A DNA stretch of 64,000 nucleotides, taken from Plantago elongata (lineage: Eukaryota > Streptophyta > Magnoliopsida > Lamiales > Plantaginaceae). Location: contig JAYMSP010000164.1 of the NCBI GenBank assembly GCA_036897095.1, forward strand, positions 1 to 64,000, read 5' to 3'. The notes below the pieces were generated by a model. It made no database searches. It saw only the letters and a list, made by a program, of their open reading frames with translations, and was not told the origin of the DNA. This document shows, piece by piece, positions 12,371-23,100 of the stretch. The translations under genes were made by a program, and so were the position numbers. Each line of letters starts with the position of its first letter. Positions within the stretch are counted from its first letter, which is position 1.

Positions 12371-13448
12371 TACCTCAGTATTATTACCTGCATTATAGTA
12401 AATAATTATTAAAATATTTTACAATGTTGATTATGTCTTCGGAGGAGACCGTCCCTCATGAAACCTATTGAAGTAACGGTCAATGAATGCATTCTTTCAT
12501 TTTCAACTGATTAAAGTCTCACTAGGTTCTGTTATGATGGCGTATGCGCCATCTACAGTCTACACTAAGAGTTGTCATTCTTCAAAAGCTCAAAAGAGAA
12601 AATGTGTATGATTACCACTTACCATAGACTAATAATTCCCATGCTCACGTCCACACACTTATAATCATTATCACAAATAAATGGTCGGTATCACTCAATT
12701 TCATACACATCTATCATAGTTTAATGTCCACGATACCATCGGCATAACTCACATTTGACTACTAAAACCAAGAGTGCTCCGTTTTAACATTCACTCATTA
12801 GGTTTAACATTCGGTATTTCGGTGTAAGCAAAATTTGGATTGCTGGCCCCCCTGAATTGTTAGGGGTAACCATATGTCAACCTAGCAATAAGTTCTAGTC
12901 AATGTAGACTTAGAAAAGTCGAGTGATCGAGGGCATATAACCTAAGGTTTAATACATGATATTTGCTATTGCCCCACGCTTCAACAACTAAAATCCACCT
13001 TCATTACAATCCAGTTAATCAACTCTCTAGAGGTGTTCTTAGACAACTCCAAAAAATCATAGTAAGTGAAACGTAATAGTAACAGCCAGAAAATAATTAA
13101 TCGATGATCAGATTAAGAGGAACTGACCTTAGTATACAGTTATATCAACCCAGTTCTTGGCCCAGAACTTCTAAACTCCACCCGAATTGGTTTAACCCAG
13201 ACCTTGGTCAATCCTAATTACTCCACCAAAGAAAACTTATGCAACTTCCCCCATTACCAGAAAGGCAGAAAGGATCAGGAACCTCACTCCATTTGAGTTA
13301 ACCCGCTCATAAATGGGTGGTGAGTTTACAGGCCGTCACCATAATTCAGAGGGTTCACCATTCTACTATCTAGTCAACTCAACAGCAGCATGTCAAGCAC
13401 CATAACACAATTATATTCCACATAAGATCAGTATCATCGAGCCAACAA
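12371..13448. other. Intergenic spacer
   Basis: Less AT-rich than its surroundings, but I recognise no coding frame, no RNA gene and no paired element ends. Confidence 0.4.
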
Positions 13449-13985
13449 AACCTATCTGCTAGACCAGCCTAAATCATTGACCACTCTTAAAGAAGCCCAA
13501 ATAAGCTATCTAGCTAGGCTATACAGAGTTAGAATACACTCTTTGAAGCACACGTAACTCCAACCAAATGGTAATAAAATGCGAAACATAAACTGAACAT
13601 ACATAGGAGGATATGAGAAAGCTTCTCTGTTCCCATACAAGGCAAGTTCATAAAACTGGGAGCTATTTTTATAAGCACGGTCACTTGGATATGGAACTCT
13701 TTGGGTTATATCCAGGATCTCAAATCCTATCTGCTAGGACCAGCCTACATCATTGTCCACTCAAAGAAGCTTGAATAAGCTGTCTAGCTAGGCTACAGTA
13801 CACTCTATAGAAGTACACACAACTCCAACCAAATGTCAAGAAATGTGAAGCATAAACTTAACATACATAGGAGGATATGAGACAGCCTCTTCATTACCAT
13901 ACAAGGCAGTTTAATAAAACCGGGAGCTATTTTCATAAGCACGGCCCCTTGGATATGGAACTTTGGTTTCATATCCATGATCCCT
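13449..13985. repeat. Tandem duplication of a gene 3' end (two units of about 265-285 bp)
   Basis: Unit 1 (about 13449-13722) and unit 2 (about 13723-13985) share long blocks, for example ACATACATAGGAGGATATGA at 13597 and 13861 and CCTATCTGCTAG at 13451 and 13736. Unit 2 contains the last codons and 3' UTR of the minus-strand gene at 13911-16183. Unit 1 is a diverged second copy lying downstream of that gene, with a relic of the same C-terminal codons around 13650-13690. The spacing differs between blocks because of small indels. Confidence 0.85.
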
Positions 13986-16183
13986 AGCATTACCTGGAAA
14001 GCGGCCTCTTTCCCTGTAAGAATCCGGATAGTATTCGGAACTGTAAGCTCGGTGTGGTTCTGAACCAGGTCCTGGTCCTGCATTGTATCCACGAGGATCA
14101 TTACGGGGTTCACTGGGACCCATGCCACTGTTAGGGTATTGTTCCATGGCAATCTGCTGGTACTGCTGATGTCTTGCTTGGGATTCTCTGCGAAGGAACT
14201 CATCTCTCCAAATAGCGTGCTGGGCTCGAAGAGCAGCTAATCGCTCTTCATATTGAGCGTTGATAGCATTAATTCTCTGAAATTGATCATACAGAGTATA
14301 TAAGAATCCATAATGTACACATTACACCTGACAAGCTCCTTAGAAGTAGAACATGTAAACCAACTAATTCCAAAGAGGATGCAGTTCTTTGGCTCAAAAC
14401 AATTTTCGATGTGTAAGTTGAGATCTATATAAGCAATCACAGATATTGCTGCAGTTTAATAAGTAAAACCAAGGTAAACTCCAGTTCACTCAAAAACCAC
14501 AGCAATCAGGGATACTGCTGCAGTTTAATAAGTAAACTAAGGTAAGCTCCAGTTGACTCAAAAACTACCTTTCTTCCAATCATTCATTAGTCATTAGAAA
14601 AACTGATAGATTGAAAATGCTCCATTGTTTGGAAAGGCCAGGAGTTAACATGATCGTGGAGGAGAGGACAGTAGAGTGGTAGATACATGGTGATAATAAG
14701 TCCACTTACCAGAATGGGTTGATGAGACCGCGATAATTTAGAGAAGGAATATGAACAGGGGTATGAGTTGAACAAAAAAGTTCACAGCAAGGATAGGATT
14801 AGAAGTCCCTAGATCAAACTAAGTATTTCAAACCATTTTAGTATCACATTATTAATACGACTCAAGACTAGGTCCCTCTTTATCTTATTAACATTTTTTC
14901 ATTAAAACAACGCTGGTTAAACTATTCAAACAAATCAGCAAGGAGTTTTCAGCAAGGGAACAGGATATAATCAGACTACCAATATTCTTTCTTGAGATTA
15001 CATACATATATGCCATCATTACAGAACGAAGTGAAAAAAGCACCGAGGATTGACAAAAGCGTATGCACAGTTTTACAGAGCAGAAAGTAAAGTACTATAG
15101 AGAAACAAAGCATTCAACAAACCTCCCGGTGTCTTGCATTTTCAGCATCCTCTGCATCGGTTTGGTCCTTGCTCAGTTTCATGACATCGTCAAGGAATCT
15201 CTGCTCAAGACCGTCAAAGGTAATCGCACGATCATCTTCATATCCTATTTCCATGTCCACTTCGTGAGCCTGGGTTCGAGGATCTCCACCACCTTGTTTC
15301 TCCGAAGCTATCCGCTGATCTATCCTCTGGTTTTGGTAATATGATCTAGAAGTTTCGCGTCCTTGGCCTATAACACAAGCAATCCTTTATATTTAAGACA
15401 AAGATATCACTCTTATCTTCTTCTATCTTTTGTGCAAATGGCACGTGAATACACATGTGACGTGAGCAATAAATGCAGTTTAACCGAATAAAGCATAACA
15501 GTTTTTAGTCAATTATAATCTTAATGCAAATCAGCTCGTGTACTATAGAATTCGATTCAGCAAACATAAGAATACTATAGATTAACATGGCAACAAGGCA
15601 AATCCAACTTAATAGTAAATATTCAAGACTAAATCATTTGTCATTTATTCTCTTTTTTATGTATTGTGAATCTTCCTTCTAGCAATAACACTTCCTAATC
15701 TATGTTCTTATCTAGGAAACAATCAAGAAGCTAATAGTTACAATACGAACATAATCGAGGCATAGTTTCGCAGTCGTTCGTTGCATAAGCACCCTGTACA
15801 GATGGAAACATTCTATTTCGCTAGCTCTTCACAAACCAAACGTAACTACTAAACAGAGCAGCTTAGCAGAACAGTTACTCATAAATAAATAAATAGCAGC
15901 AAAATTACTCGAAAAAATGAAAGAATAGAAACTTACCTTCAGCAAAGGGTGAAGCGGGAGAAATAGCGGGAGGTTGAGGCAGCTTAGACTGAGCGGCATC
16001 TCTTTCCCACCGCTGCCATTGATTATGATGCTGCTGACGCTCTTCCTTCTCGCTGACCGGAAGCTGCTCCTGGCGGTAATTTCCGGTCTTGTTGCTGTTC
16101 TGCTGCATTTGAGTGGCGTCGCCGCCACCGTAAGAGTGGCCGCCGTCTGAATCGCCGCCGTATTGGCCGCCTGGTCTTCTCAT
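13911..16183 (-). CDS. Conserved plant protein of unknown function, Gln- and Arg/Gly/Tyr-rich
   Basis: Three exons on the minus strand: 16183-15937, 15367-15123 and 14276-13911. Introns are GT-AG and the product is 285 residues. I start at the first ATG in frame (MRRPGGQYGGDS); the TTG at 16192 just upstream is unlikely to be used. The N-terminus (about 1-50) is rich in Gly and Gln. A conserved-looking block follows (WERDAAQSKLPQPPAISPAS, about 60-80). An acidic/helical middle (LEQRFLDDVMKLSKDQ, then a charged Ala/Glu/Arg stretch to about residue 210) suggests a coiled coil. The C-terminus is rich in Tyr, Arg, Gly and Pro and ends SSRFY. I recall plant relatives of this layout but no named function; the low-complexity tail would fit an RNA-associated nuclear protein, which is inference only. 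The 3' end is tandemly duplicated downstream. Confidence 0.85.
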
Positions 16184-16555
16184 CGTCTGCAAATTGCTGG
16201 TAATTGAAGTGATTGTTTTTCTGAAAATTGTTGCTGTAATTTTTTCTCAATTGGAAAAGGGGATTTTGGGGTTCCTCTGTGAAATGGGTGCAGGAGTAAC
16301 GGGCCGGTGCAAAGCGTTAACTGGGTTGACTAGTATGGGCCTGGAGAACTTTTATGAAGCCCAATTATCAAGAGGCCGAATTGGTGATTTTGTAAGTTGA
16401 GTTCGAACTCGGGAGCTTCTCTAATTATTGTATCTTCATCATTTGCGAGTTGAGTGTCCTTATTTTATGGGGGAGTCAAAGGTCGGTATTCACTTAAAAC
16501 TAACATTTTAAAAATAATTGTTATAGTATGCGCACTGTTTAATACAAAAATAATT

Positions 16556-16707
16556 ATATTATATGTACATTATAACATAATATTAGGTTTGAAAATTGTA
16601 CAATGTAAACACTATTATGCAATGAAAAAATATATTATATGTACATTATAACATAATATTAGGTTTGAAAATTGTACAATGTAAACACTATTATGCAATG
16701 AAAAAAT
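16556..16707. repeat. 76-bp tandem duplication, copies apparently identical
   Basis: GTACATTATAACATAATATT recurs at 16565 and 16641, and the sequence between matches base for base over the 76-bp unit (through ATTATGCAATGAAAAAATA). The identity implies a recent event. Confidence 0.92.
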
Positions 16708-16904
16708 AGAAAACTGGGCATTTTTCGGAAGGAAAAAATAATAGTTGGTCCTTTTCACTTTTTGATTCAAAAATTGATAGATAACAAGACTTTTCCCTAA
16801 TTTAGTTTACGCCTGGAGTAGTTCGAGTGGTCAAACGTGAAATTTTAGGGGCACTTTCTGGAAGGGGTTAGTAATTTTGTGAATTTAATAAACAACATTT
16901 GTAT

Positions 16905-17085
16905 ACAGTATATCAAACAATGGATTGAACTTTTCCGTTTCACATTTGATTTATAGTATTCTTCTTCTAATTACTGTGAGCATGTTGGAATATAGTACAG
17001 AACAACTTTATATTCAACAATATCACATATTACACATTTTGCTTTTAATATGTTTGATTGTATCACATTTCATATTTAGTGAAAA
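16905..17085 (+). repeat. Dispersed repeat, copy 1
   Basis: Matches 18505-18690 in the same orientation. Both share AGTATATCAAACAAT, CATTTGATTTATAG and a TTTTAATAT(G/A)TT tail in the same order and spacing. Copy 2 begins just after CTCCCTCC, which suggests a Stowaway-type origin. Confidence 0.7.
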
Positions 17086-17169
17086 TACAATGTTAGTTAA
17101 GTTTTTTTACGATTAGGCAGGCTTTCACAATGTCTGACAACATACAATAAATAAATAAATCGATATATT

Positions 17170-17510
17170 TATTCCGTTAAATTTTAAAATACTAAAATAA
17201 AAATATAGGTAGTTCTAAAAATATATTATTTTATTATTAAAAATAATTTAGAAAGAAAATTTAATTTTTTTATCAATATTTGTATGTTTCTAATTTAAAT
17301 ATTCATAAGACGAAAAGCGATCGCCTTACTGCCTTGATGACACCCCGTCGTACTTTCGCCTTATATATATTTAAATTAGAAAAATATAAATATTAATAAA
17401 AAATTAAATTTACTTTTTAAAATATTTTTAAAAATTAAAATAATATTTTTTATGAATTATTAATTTTTTATTTAATGATTTTAAAATTTAACTCAATAAA
17501 TATATCAACT
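17170..17510. mobile_element. AT-rich inverted-repeat MITE with GC-rich centre
   Basis: Left arm (about 17175-17320) and right arm (about 17365-17505) are imperfect reverse complements. They share AAATTTAATTTTTT against AAAAAATTAAATTT, and TTCTAATTTAAATAT against ATATTTAAATTAGAA. Between them sits a GC-rich core with GCGATCGCC and TCGCCTT words. The layout is that of a foldback MITE. The family is not certain and no clear target duplication was found. Confidence 0.55.
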
Positions 17511-17901
17511 CTAATTTATTATTTGTTCTCCGGCATGTTAGTATAAAAGTCCATGTTAATTTTAATAATAATCTACTAATTAAATAATACCCAGGTGATA
17601 TTGTAGGGGTACTCCCACCAACACACGTTCTCATTTGTTGGGTAGAACCTTTGTTGTGTCCTCTGGTGGCTTTTGATGTTAGCCTTGCTTGCTTCAATTT
17701 CTTTGAACTAATGTCTCTCTCACTTTTTTGTATGAACCAGAATTATGCTTTCCTTGAAACTTCAATTTTTTTATTCAATATCTGCTCTTTTTTTTATATA
17801 TGGAGATTTTTCAGATTTATTTAGAAACTATATTTACAACTACGCCGTATATTTCACACAATGCCTCCCCCAAAGAGCCTTTGGCTCGAATTCCCCTTAA
17901 A

Positions 17902-18480
17902 ATTAGGGGTGAGTAAATAATTCACCAGATCGACCTGTCCGCAAAAATCACCCGCATTTCACTCGCACCCGCTAATTAAGTTTTTTTTATAAATATTTAT
18001 GTGGGTTGAATTTTTTATAACCCGTCAATCAGTGGGTGGGTGGTGGGTTGGTTGGGAACAACCCGCGCGCCTTAATTATAATTTACATAACAAAAAATAA
18101 TATATATTTATCATAAATTAATTGTCTTATGTGAATATAGATATCAAAATATGCATAATAAATTAATAGTAATGAAATTAGAGTTAATTCATATAAACTA
18201 GAAAAGTACATATGTGAAAATGGTACTTCATCATTTTACTTGATCTCAAAATATTTTGATAATGTAATGGATTATAATATATTTTGGTTGATGAAGTATT
18301 TCACCCGTCAAGACGCCCACCACCCACACGCAATTATAATCACCCGAACTATTGCGAGTTGGAAAATTATTCCACCTGCAGTGAGTCGAATAAATAATCA
18401 ACCGTTATAGATGGGTTGGATTGATCTTTTAATAAAACCCGTCAATATCCGTCCATATCCATTACTGTCCAAAAGGATGA
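17902..18480. mobile_element. Probable hAT-type MITE with ACCCG/CGGGT-rich ends
   Basis: Starts TTAGGGGTGAGTAAATAAT, a common opening of plant hAT-derived elements. The first 170 bases carry CACCCGC, ACCCGTC and ACCCGCGCG words and the last 170 carry CACCCG, ACCCGTC and related words in a mirrored layout around an AT-rich middle. The exact right end and target duplication were not resolved. Confidence 0.4.
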
Positions 18481-18504
18481 AAAGCAGCTAAATTATGCTC
18501 CCTC

Positions 18505-18690
18505 CATAAAGTATATCAAACAATCCAGTAAACTTTCCCGTTTGACATTTGATTTATAGCATTCTCCTTCTAATCACTATGAAATTATTGGGGTATACAA
18601 AACATACAAATACTAATTTATTTAGAGATCACACATTTTATACATTATCATTTTAATATATTCAATTGTATCATATTTTATATTATGTAA
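18505..18690 (+). repeat. Dispersed repeat, copy 2
   Basis: Second copy of the repeat at 16905-17085, in the same orientation, directly preceded by GCTCCCTCCATAAAG. Confidence 0.7.
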
Positions 18691-20188
18691 GTTATTAATT
18701 TAGTTATAATAATCTAAGTATATAGCGTTCTATTCCTTATAAGCAAGGGTTCGGTCCTCTTACCAATCAATGTGGATCACCGTCCTATAAAATACATTAT
18801 AAGATACCCCACTCGAACAATAAGTCCACATATCCTCATTTAACCCCAAGCTGCTATAAGAAAATCTAACCATGGTATGTTCCTAATTCTCTCTCTCCAA
18901 TTTTTCCTGCTAGGTTTAGACATTTGCTGCACACATTTACAAATTGACCATTTACTAAAAATAGGCACCTAGCTCCTAGTTTTGTGTGAATAATATCTTC
19001 GCTTGTAAAATGTTTACAAACACTATTGATAAACTATGCTAATCATTCATAGCATCAATTGTAAAATATAAATATACAATAGTATTGTTTAAACTAGTCC
19101 CATACTATGAAGTATAAACGTACTAACTACATTTTCTCGTACAATATTAATTTACCTTTTTATAATTGTTTATTTGAATATTTTCATTTAAAAAAATTAT
19201 AAACCCCGATTATTAACTAAAAATTAACTTTTTTTTACACTTTTTTCTAGTTACTTTAGACTTATGAAATATGAAGATAAGGTTCATGTTATTTTAAATT
19301 TAGACTTATGTCTTATTACTCCAATTTTACACTTCTGTGAGAATGAAAAACATCTAATGGAACATTTTATGTTCAACACACGCATACATAAAGAACATGT
19401 CCTGATCCGATATGAGAAAAACAAGAAAGTTAGTAATGTTTGATTTATTGTTAATTAAAGGCTGACCTTAAGTTTTCACTAATAGTTTGGTGAAATAATG
19501 TCACATTTGTGAGTGGAATATTTTATAATTTACTCGGTAAGGTTAGAGGATCCGCACCTTGTCAATACTCTCACTCCTAAATACTCTCGAAGTTATATTC
19601 CAGGGGTACTATACAATTACATAAAGCGTCTTCACACACACTCGTGTGCGTACCTGGATAATTCACATTTGATCATTTATTATAAGATTATTACACAATA
19701 AGTATGCTTATCTTTTGATTTCATATAGGTTGATTTTAGAAAATAATGATACATATTGTTGGTACAAGTATCGTTATCAATCACTTAAATTTATTTAAAA
19801 TATAAATGGAACTTTTGTCCCCCTCCAAATTGTGTGTATGCCTCTGTTGCACCTTGTCCAGGCCAACTGTCGACCCCTTGTGGATCTCTTGGCGTACACG
19901 TCGTCTAGTTAAATTTTCAACTTTTATTTTTTCCAACTAGCACGAGTCATATTTACTTTATTCATATATACCTGGAAAAGCCAAGCCTACTGGGTGCCGG
20001 CCCAAACAAAAATATAACTGGGCCTAGTCCACAAAAGACTGATTACCGTGCTTTCCAGTTTCAGAAATAGAGTAGTTTCATCTTTCTCACTGGATAACGT
20101 TCCCTTTCACAATTCACATCGATAATGATAAACCTCTCCATTATTTTCACTCCCTAAACCTTCACAAAACCTCTCACACTCACCTTCC
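18691..20188. other. Intergenic, upstream of PTAC14
   Basis: AT-rich spacer becoming less AT-rich toward 20100, where the PTAC14 promoter and 5' leader must lie. I see no TATA box I trust, no gene and no paired element ends. Confidence 0.45.
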
Positions 20189-23100
20189 ATGGCGTTTTCC
20201 GTTCTTCCTCAGTCACCGTGTAACATCTTCTTCAACCAGGTCAGTCCCCAACTGCATTTTCTCATCAGTACACTTAGATGAATAACTTACACGAACTAGA
20301 TTTGCTTACAGCAAAAATGGAGTAATTCGTCGCTAAATCCATCAATCAGTCACAGAGCTTCTCCGAGCAGAATCAGAACTGTTTCCGCAGCTTTAGTTGC
20401 AGACGATGAGGCTCCAGCTTCTCTCGATTCGTTCCCTCTCTTTCAGTCCATCACTCCTACCGCACCTACTCCTGCTGACGAGGTTTACTGTCACTATTAG
20501 ACTGTCACCTGCTCGGTTTTTGATCTGGTGATGTCGTAATTGTCATCGTTGTGCTGAATTGTATTCGGTTGATATGTGCTTGATTTTGAAGCATTTCGTG
20601 GTTTAGTGTTGTTTGTTGTTTCTGTCCGTGTTTGAATTGCTTGTTACTGCAATATAGATATTGAGAGAAACTTCATATTGTATTGATGAATGATCAATTG
20701 ATCGAAGTAAATATACACGGAATAGAAAGCAAGAGAAGCTCAACTAGAGGAAAATTATTAACTGGACATAAGCTAGCTAAGTTATGAAACTAGGAAATGG
20801 AAAGTAAGCTATAGAAGATATCTAATACACAAACGTAATATGATAGAATACGACTTGGACTAAGTGATGAATTCTTCTTCAAGTTGGAGATGAGTATTGT
20901 GACATATTCCGACATTGCTTGCTTCTGTTCATGTGTGAATTGATTGCTCTGTAGTGTTATTGTTGTTTTTGTTCGTGTTTGAATTAATTGCTTTGAAGTG
21001 TTATTGTTAGTGTTTGAATTGATTACTTTGTACTTTGGTGGTTTTAGCATGTGCTATAAGTTGTTTGGGAACTAAATGTTATTACTCTTACAATTGATTG
21101 AAAACAGTTGGAGCTAGCGGATCCTGATTTCTATAAGATTGGATATGTTAAGAATGTGCGAGCTTATGGAATTGAGTTTAGAGAAGGACCTGATGGTTTT
21201 GGAGTGTATGCATCCAAAGACATTGCGCCTCTACGTCGTGCCAGGGTAGGGGGTTATGTAGACAGGGGGAACCTAACTTATTTTGTATTGTCTTCTTCTT
21301 CATGTGATATTATGAGGTTTACGATTTCTGATTAGCCTCAGTTACTGATAATGTGTGCAGGTGATTATGGAAATTCCGTTAGAGTTGATGTTGACTATAA
21401 GTCAGAAGCTACCATGGATGTTTTTCCCAGATATCATTCCGATTGGTCATCCTATATTTGACATTATTAACTCAACCAATCCTGAGGTAATGTCTCATTG
21501 ATTTGTCAGTTTTGTCTCTTAGAATGTTGATTCTTATATTATATGTTGCTCCTACTCTTTAATAATGTTTAGAACAAGCAACTGTGATATTATCGGAGAT
21601 TGTATCTCAATTAAAGCTAAGAAACTTTTGGCATATATACTAGTTTTTCTGTATTTAATTATATTCACTCAGCATCTTCTGATCCTGATTTGTTCTACCT
21701 TATGCATATAATGTTTCTTGTTTTATGTCAGACAGATTGGGACCTCAGGCTGGCATGTCTTCTGTTATATGCGTTTGATTGCAGTGGTAACTTTTGGCAG
21801 TTGTATGGTGACTTTTTACCCAGTGCTGATGAATGCACTAGCTTACTTCTGGCGACAGAGGTTCGAACATCCTGTATTCTACCCTGCCCTACTTATACTC
21901 TTGTATGACTAAGTTGGATCATAAGCTAGTGCATTGCTCGAAAATTGTTGAGTTCTTATGAAAGTGACAATTACATACCATGCATTCTTATGAAAACTTT
22001 CTAAACTAGTAAACTCCTCGCTTCATCTAGTATGTTTAAATAAAACAGTTTGATACTTTAACTAGATTCTCATTAAACAGTTCAATTAGATTCTATTGAT
22101 TCCACAAGCGCTGGAATTGTATTATTGGCCAAGATGGGCCCCAAGTGGTAAAGATCCTGGTTTTGGTCATTGGTGTGAGAGGTGTGTGCCAAACACATGG
22201 GGTGTTGGTGGGGTTTTTCGTGATGTTAGGTAAAACGGGTCTTTCCTAACAATTTCAGATATTACTTGGAGGATCTGGACCAATAATATGGAGTGTGCCT
22301 GGCAATTCAGCCTGTAGCTTAAATTGGTCCTGTGTCAGATGTCATTACTATTTACTGCCCTTTGAAAGATTTTACTTCATGGCATAGCATATTGTACTAA
22401 TTCTGGGAAGTGAGTAACCTTGTTGTTTCCATTTGATATCATATGTCCCTACTCCGTACCATCTGCATCTTTGTTTGGGCATGCTCATTTCACAATTAAT
22501 CAAGCTATATTATGTTAACCTACTGGAATCTCAAAGAATTTCCAAATAATATTAAGGTCTCAACTCTCAAAGTCCTTCAGTAGCTGAATTCCCTTGTCTT
22601 ACTATCTGAGACCCTCACCACATCAACTGAAAAATTGCAGGAGGACCTGTTGGAGCTGCAGGATAAAAAACTTGCCTCTACTATTAGAGAACAAAAACAG
22701 CGAGCTTTGGAGTTTTGGGAGAGAAATTGGGTATTCATTAGATTTTGTTACCATCCTCTTTATTTTTTTCTATTCTTTTTCCATTCAATATGCTCTCCAG
22801 TGTTTGAATCTTATACAAGTACTTTCTGGATCATCGTATCAGCACTCTGCCGTACCTCTCAAAATTAGAAGGCTTGCTCAAGAGCCAGAAAGATTCATGT
22901 GGGCATTGAGTGTAGCTCAAACTCGATGCATGAACAAGCAAATAAGAATTGGTGCTCTAGTTCAGGATTCAAATATGCTTATTCCATATGCTGGTTAGCA
23001 TCTCAATTCTTTTTAATTGGTTCATCATGCTTTTGACTGAATTCACATACATTGTGTCATATATAATAATCAAACCATTCATGAATTCTATGCGGGTTCT

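Noticed and set aside
16184-16250. Longer minus-strand starts for the unknown-function gene (TTG at 16192 or another frame)
   Set aside because: The TTG is not an ATG, and the other frame gives low-complexity Arg/Gln sequence without matching later exons.
20636-20921. About 270 bp in PTAC14 intron 2 bracketed by ATTGCTTG
   Set aside because: The 8-bp repeat lacks matching terminal inverted repeats, and similar words recur in the flanks, so it is not enough to call an insertion.
22110-22320. Possible SINE in PTAC14 intron 5 (CCCCAAGTGGTAAAGATCC)
   Set aside because: Only a weak A-box-like word; no B box, A-tail or target duplication.
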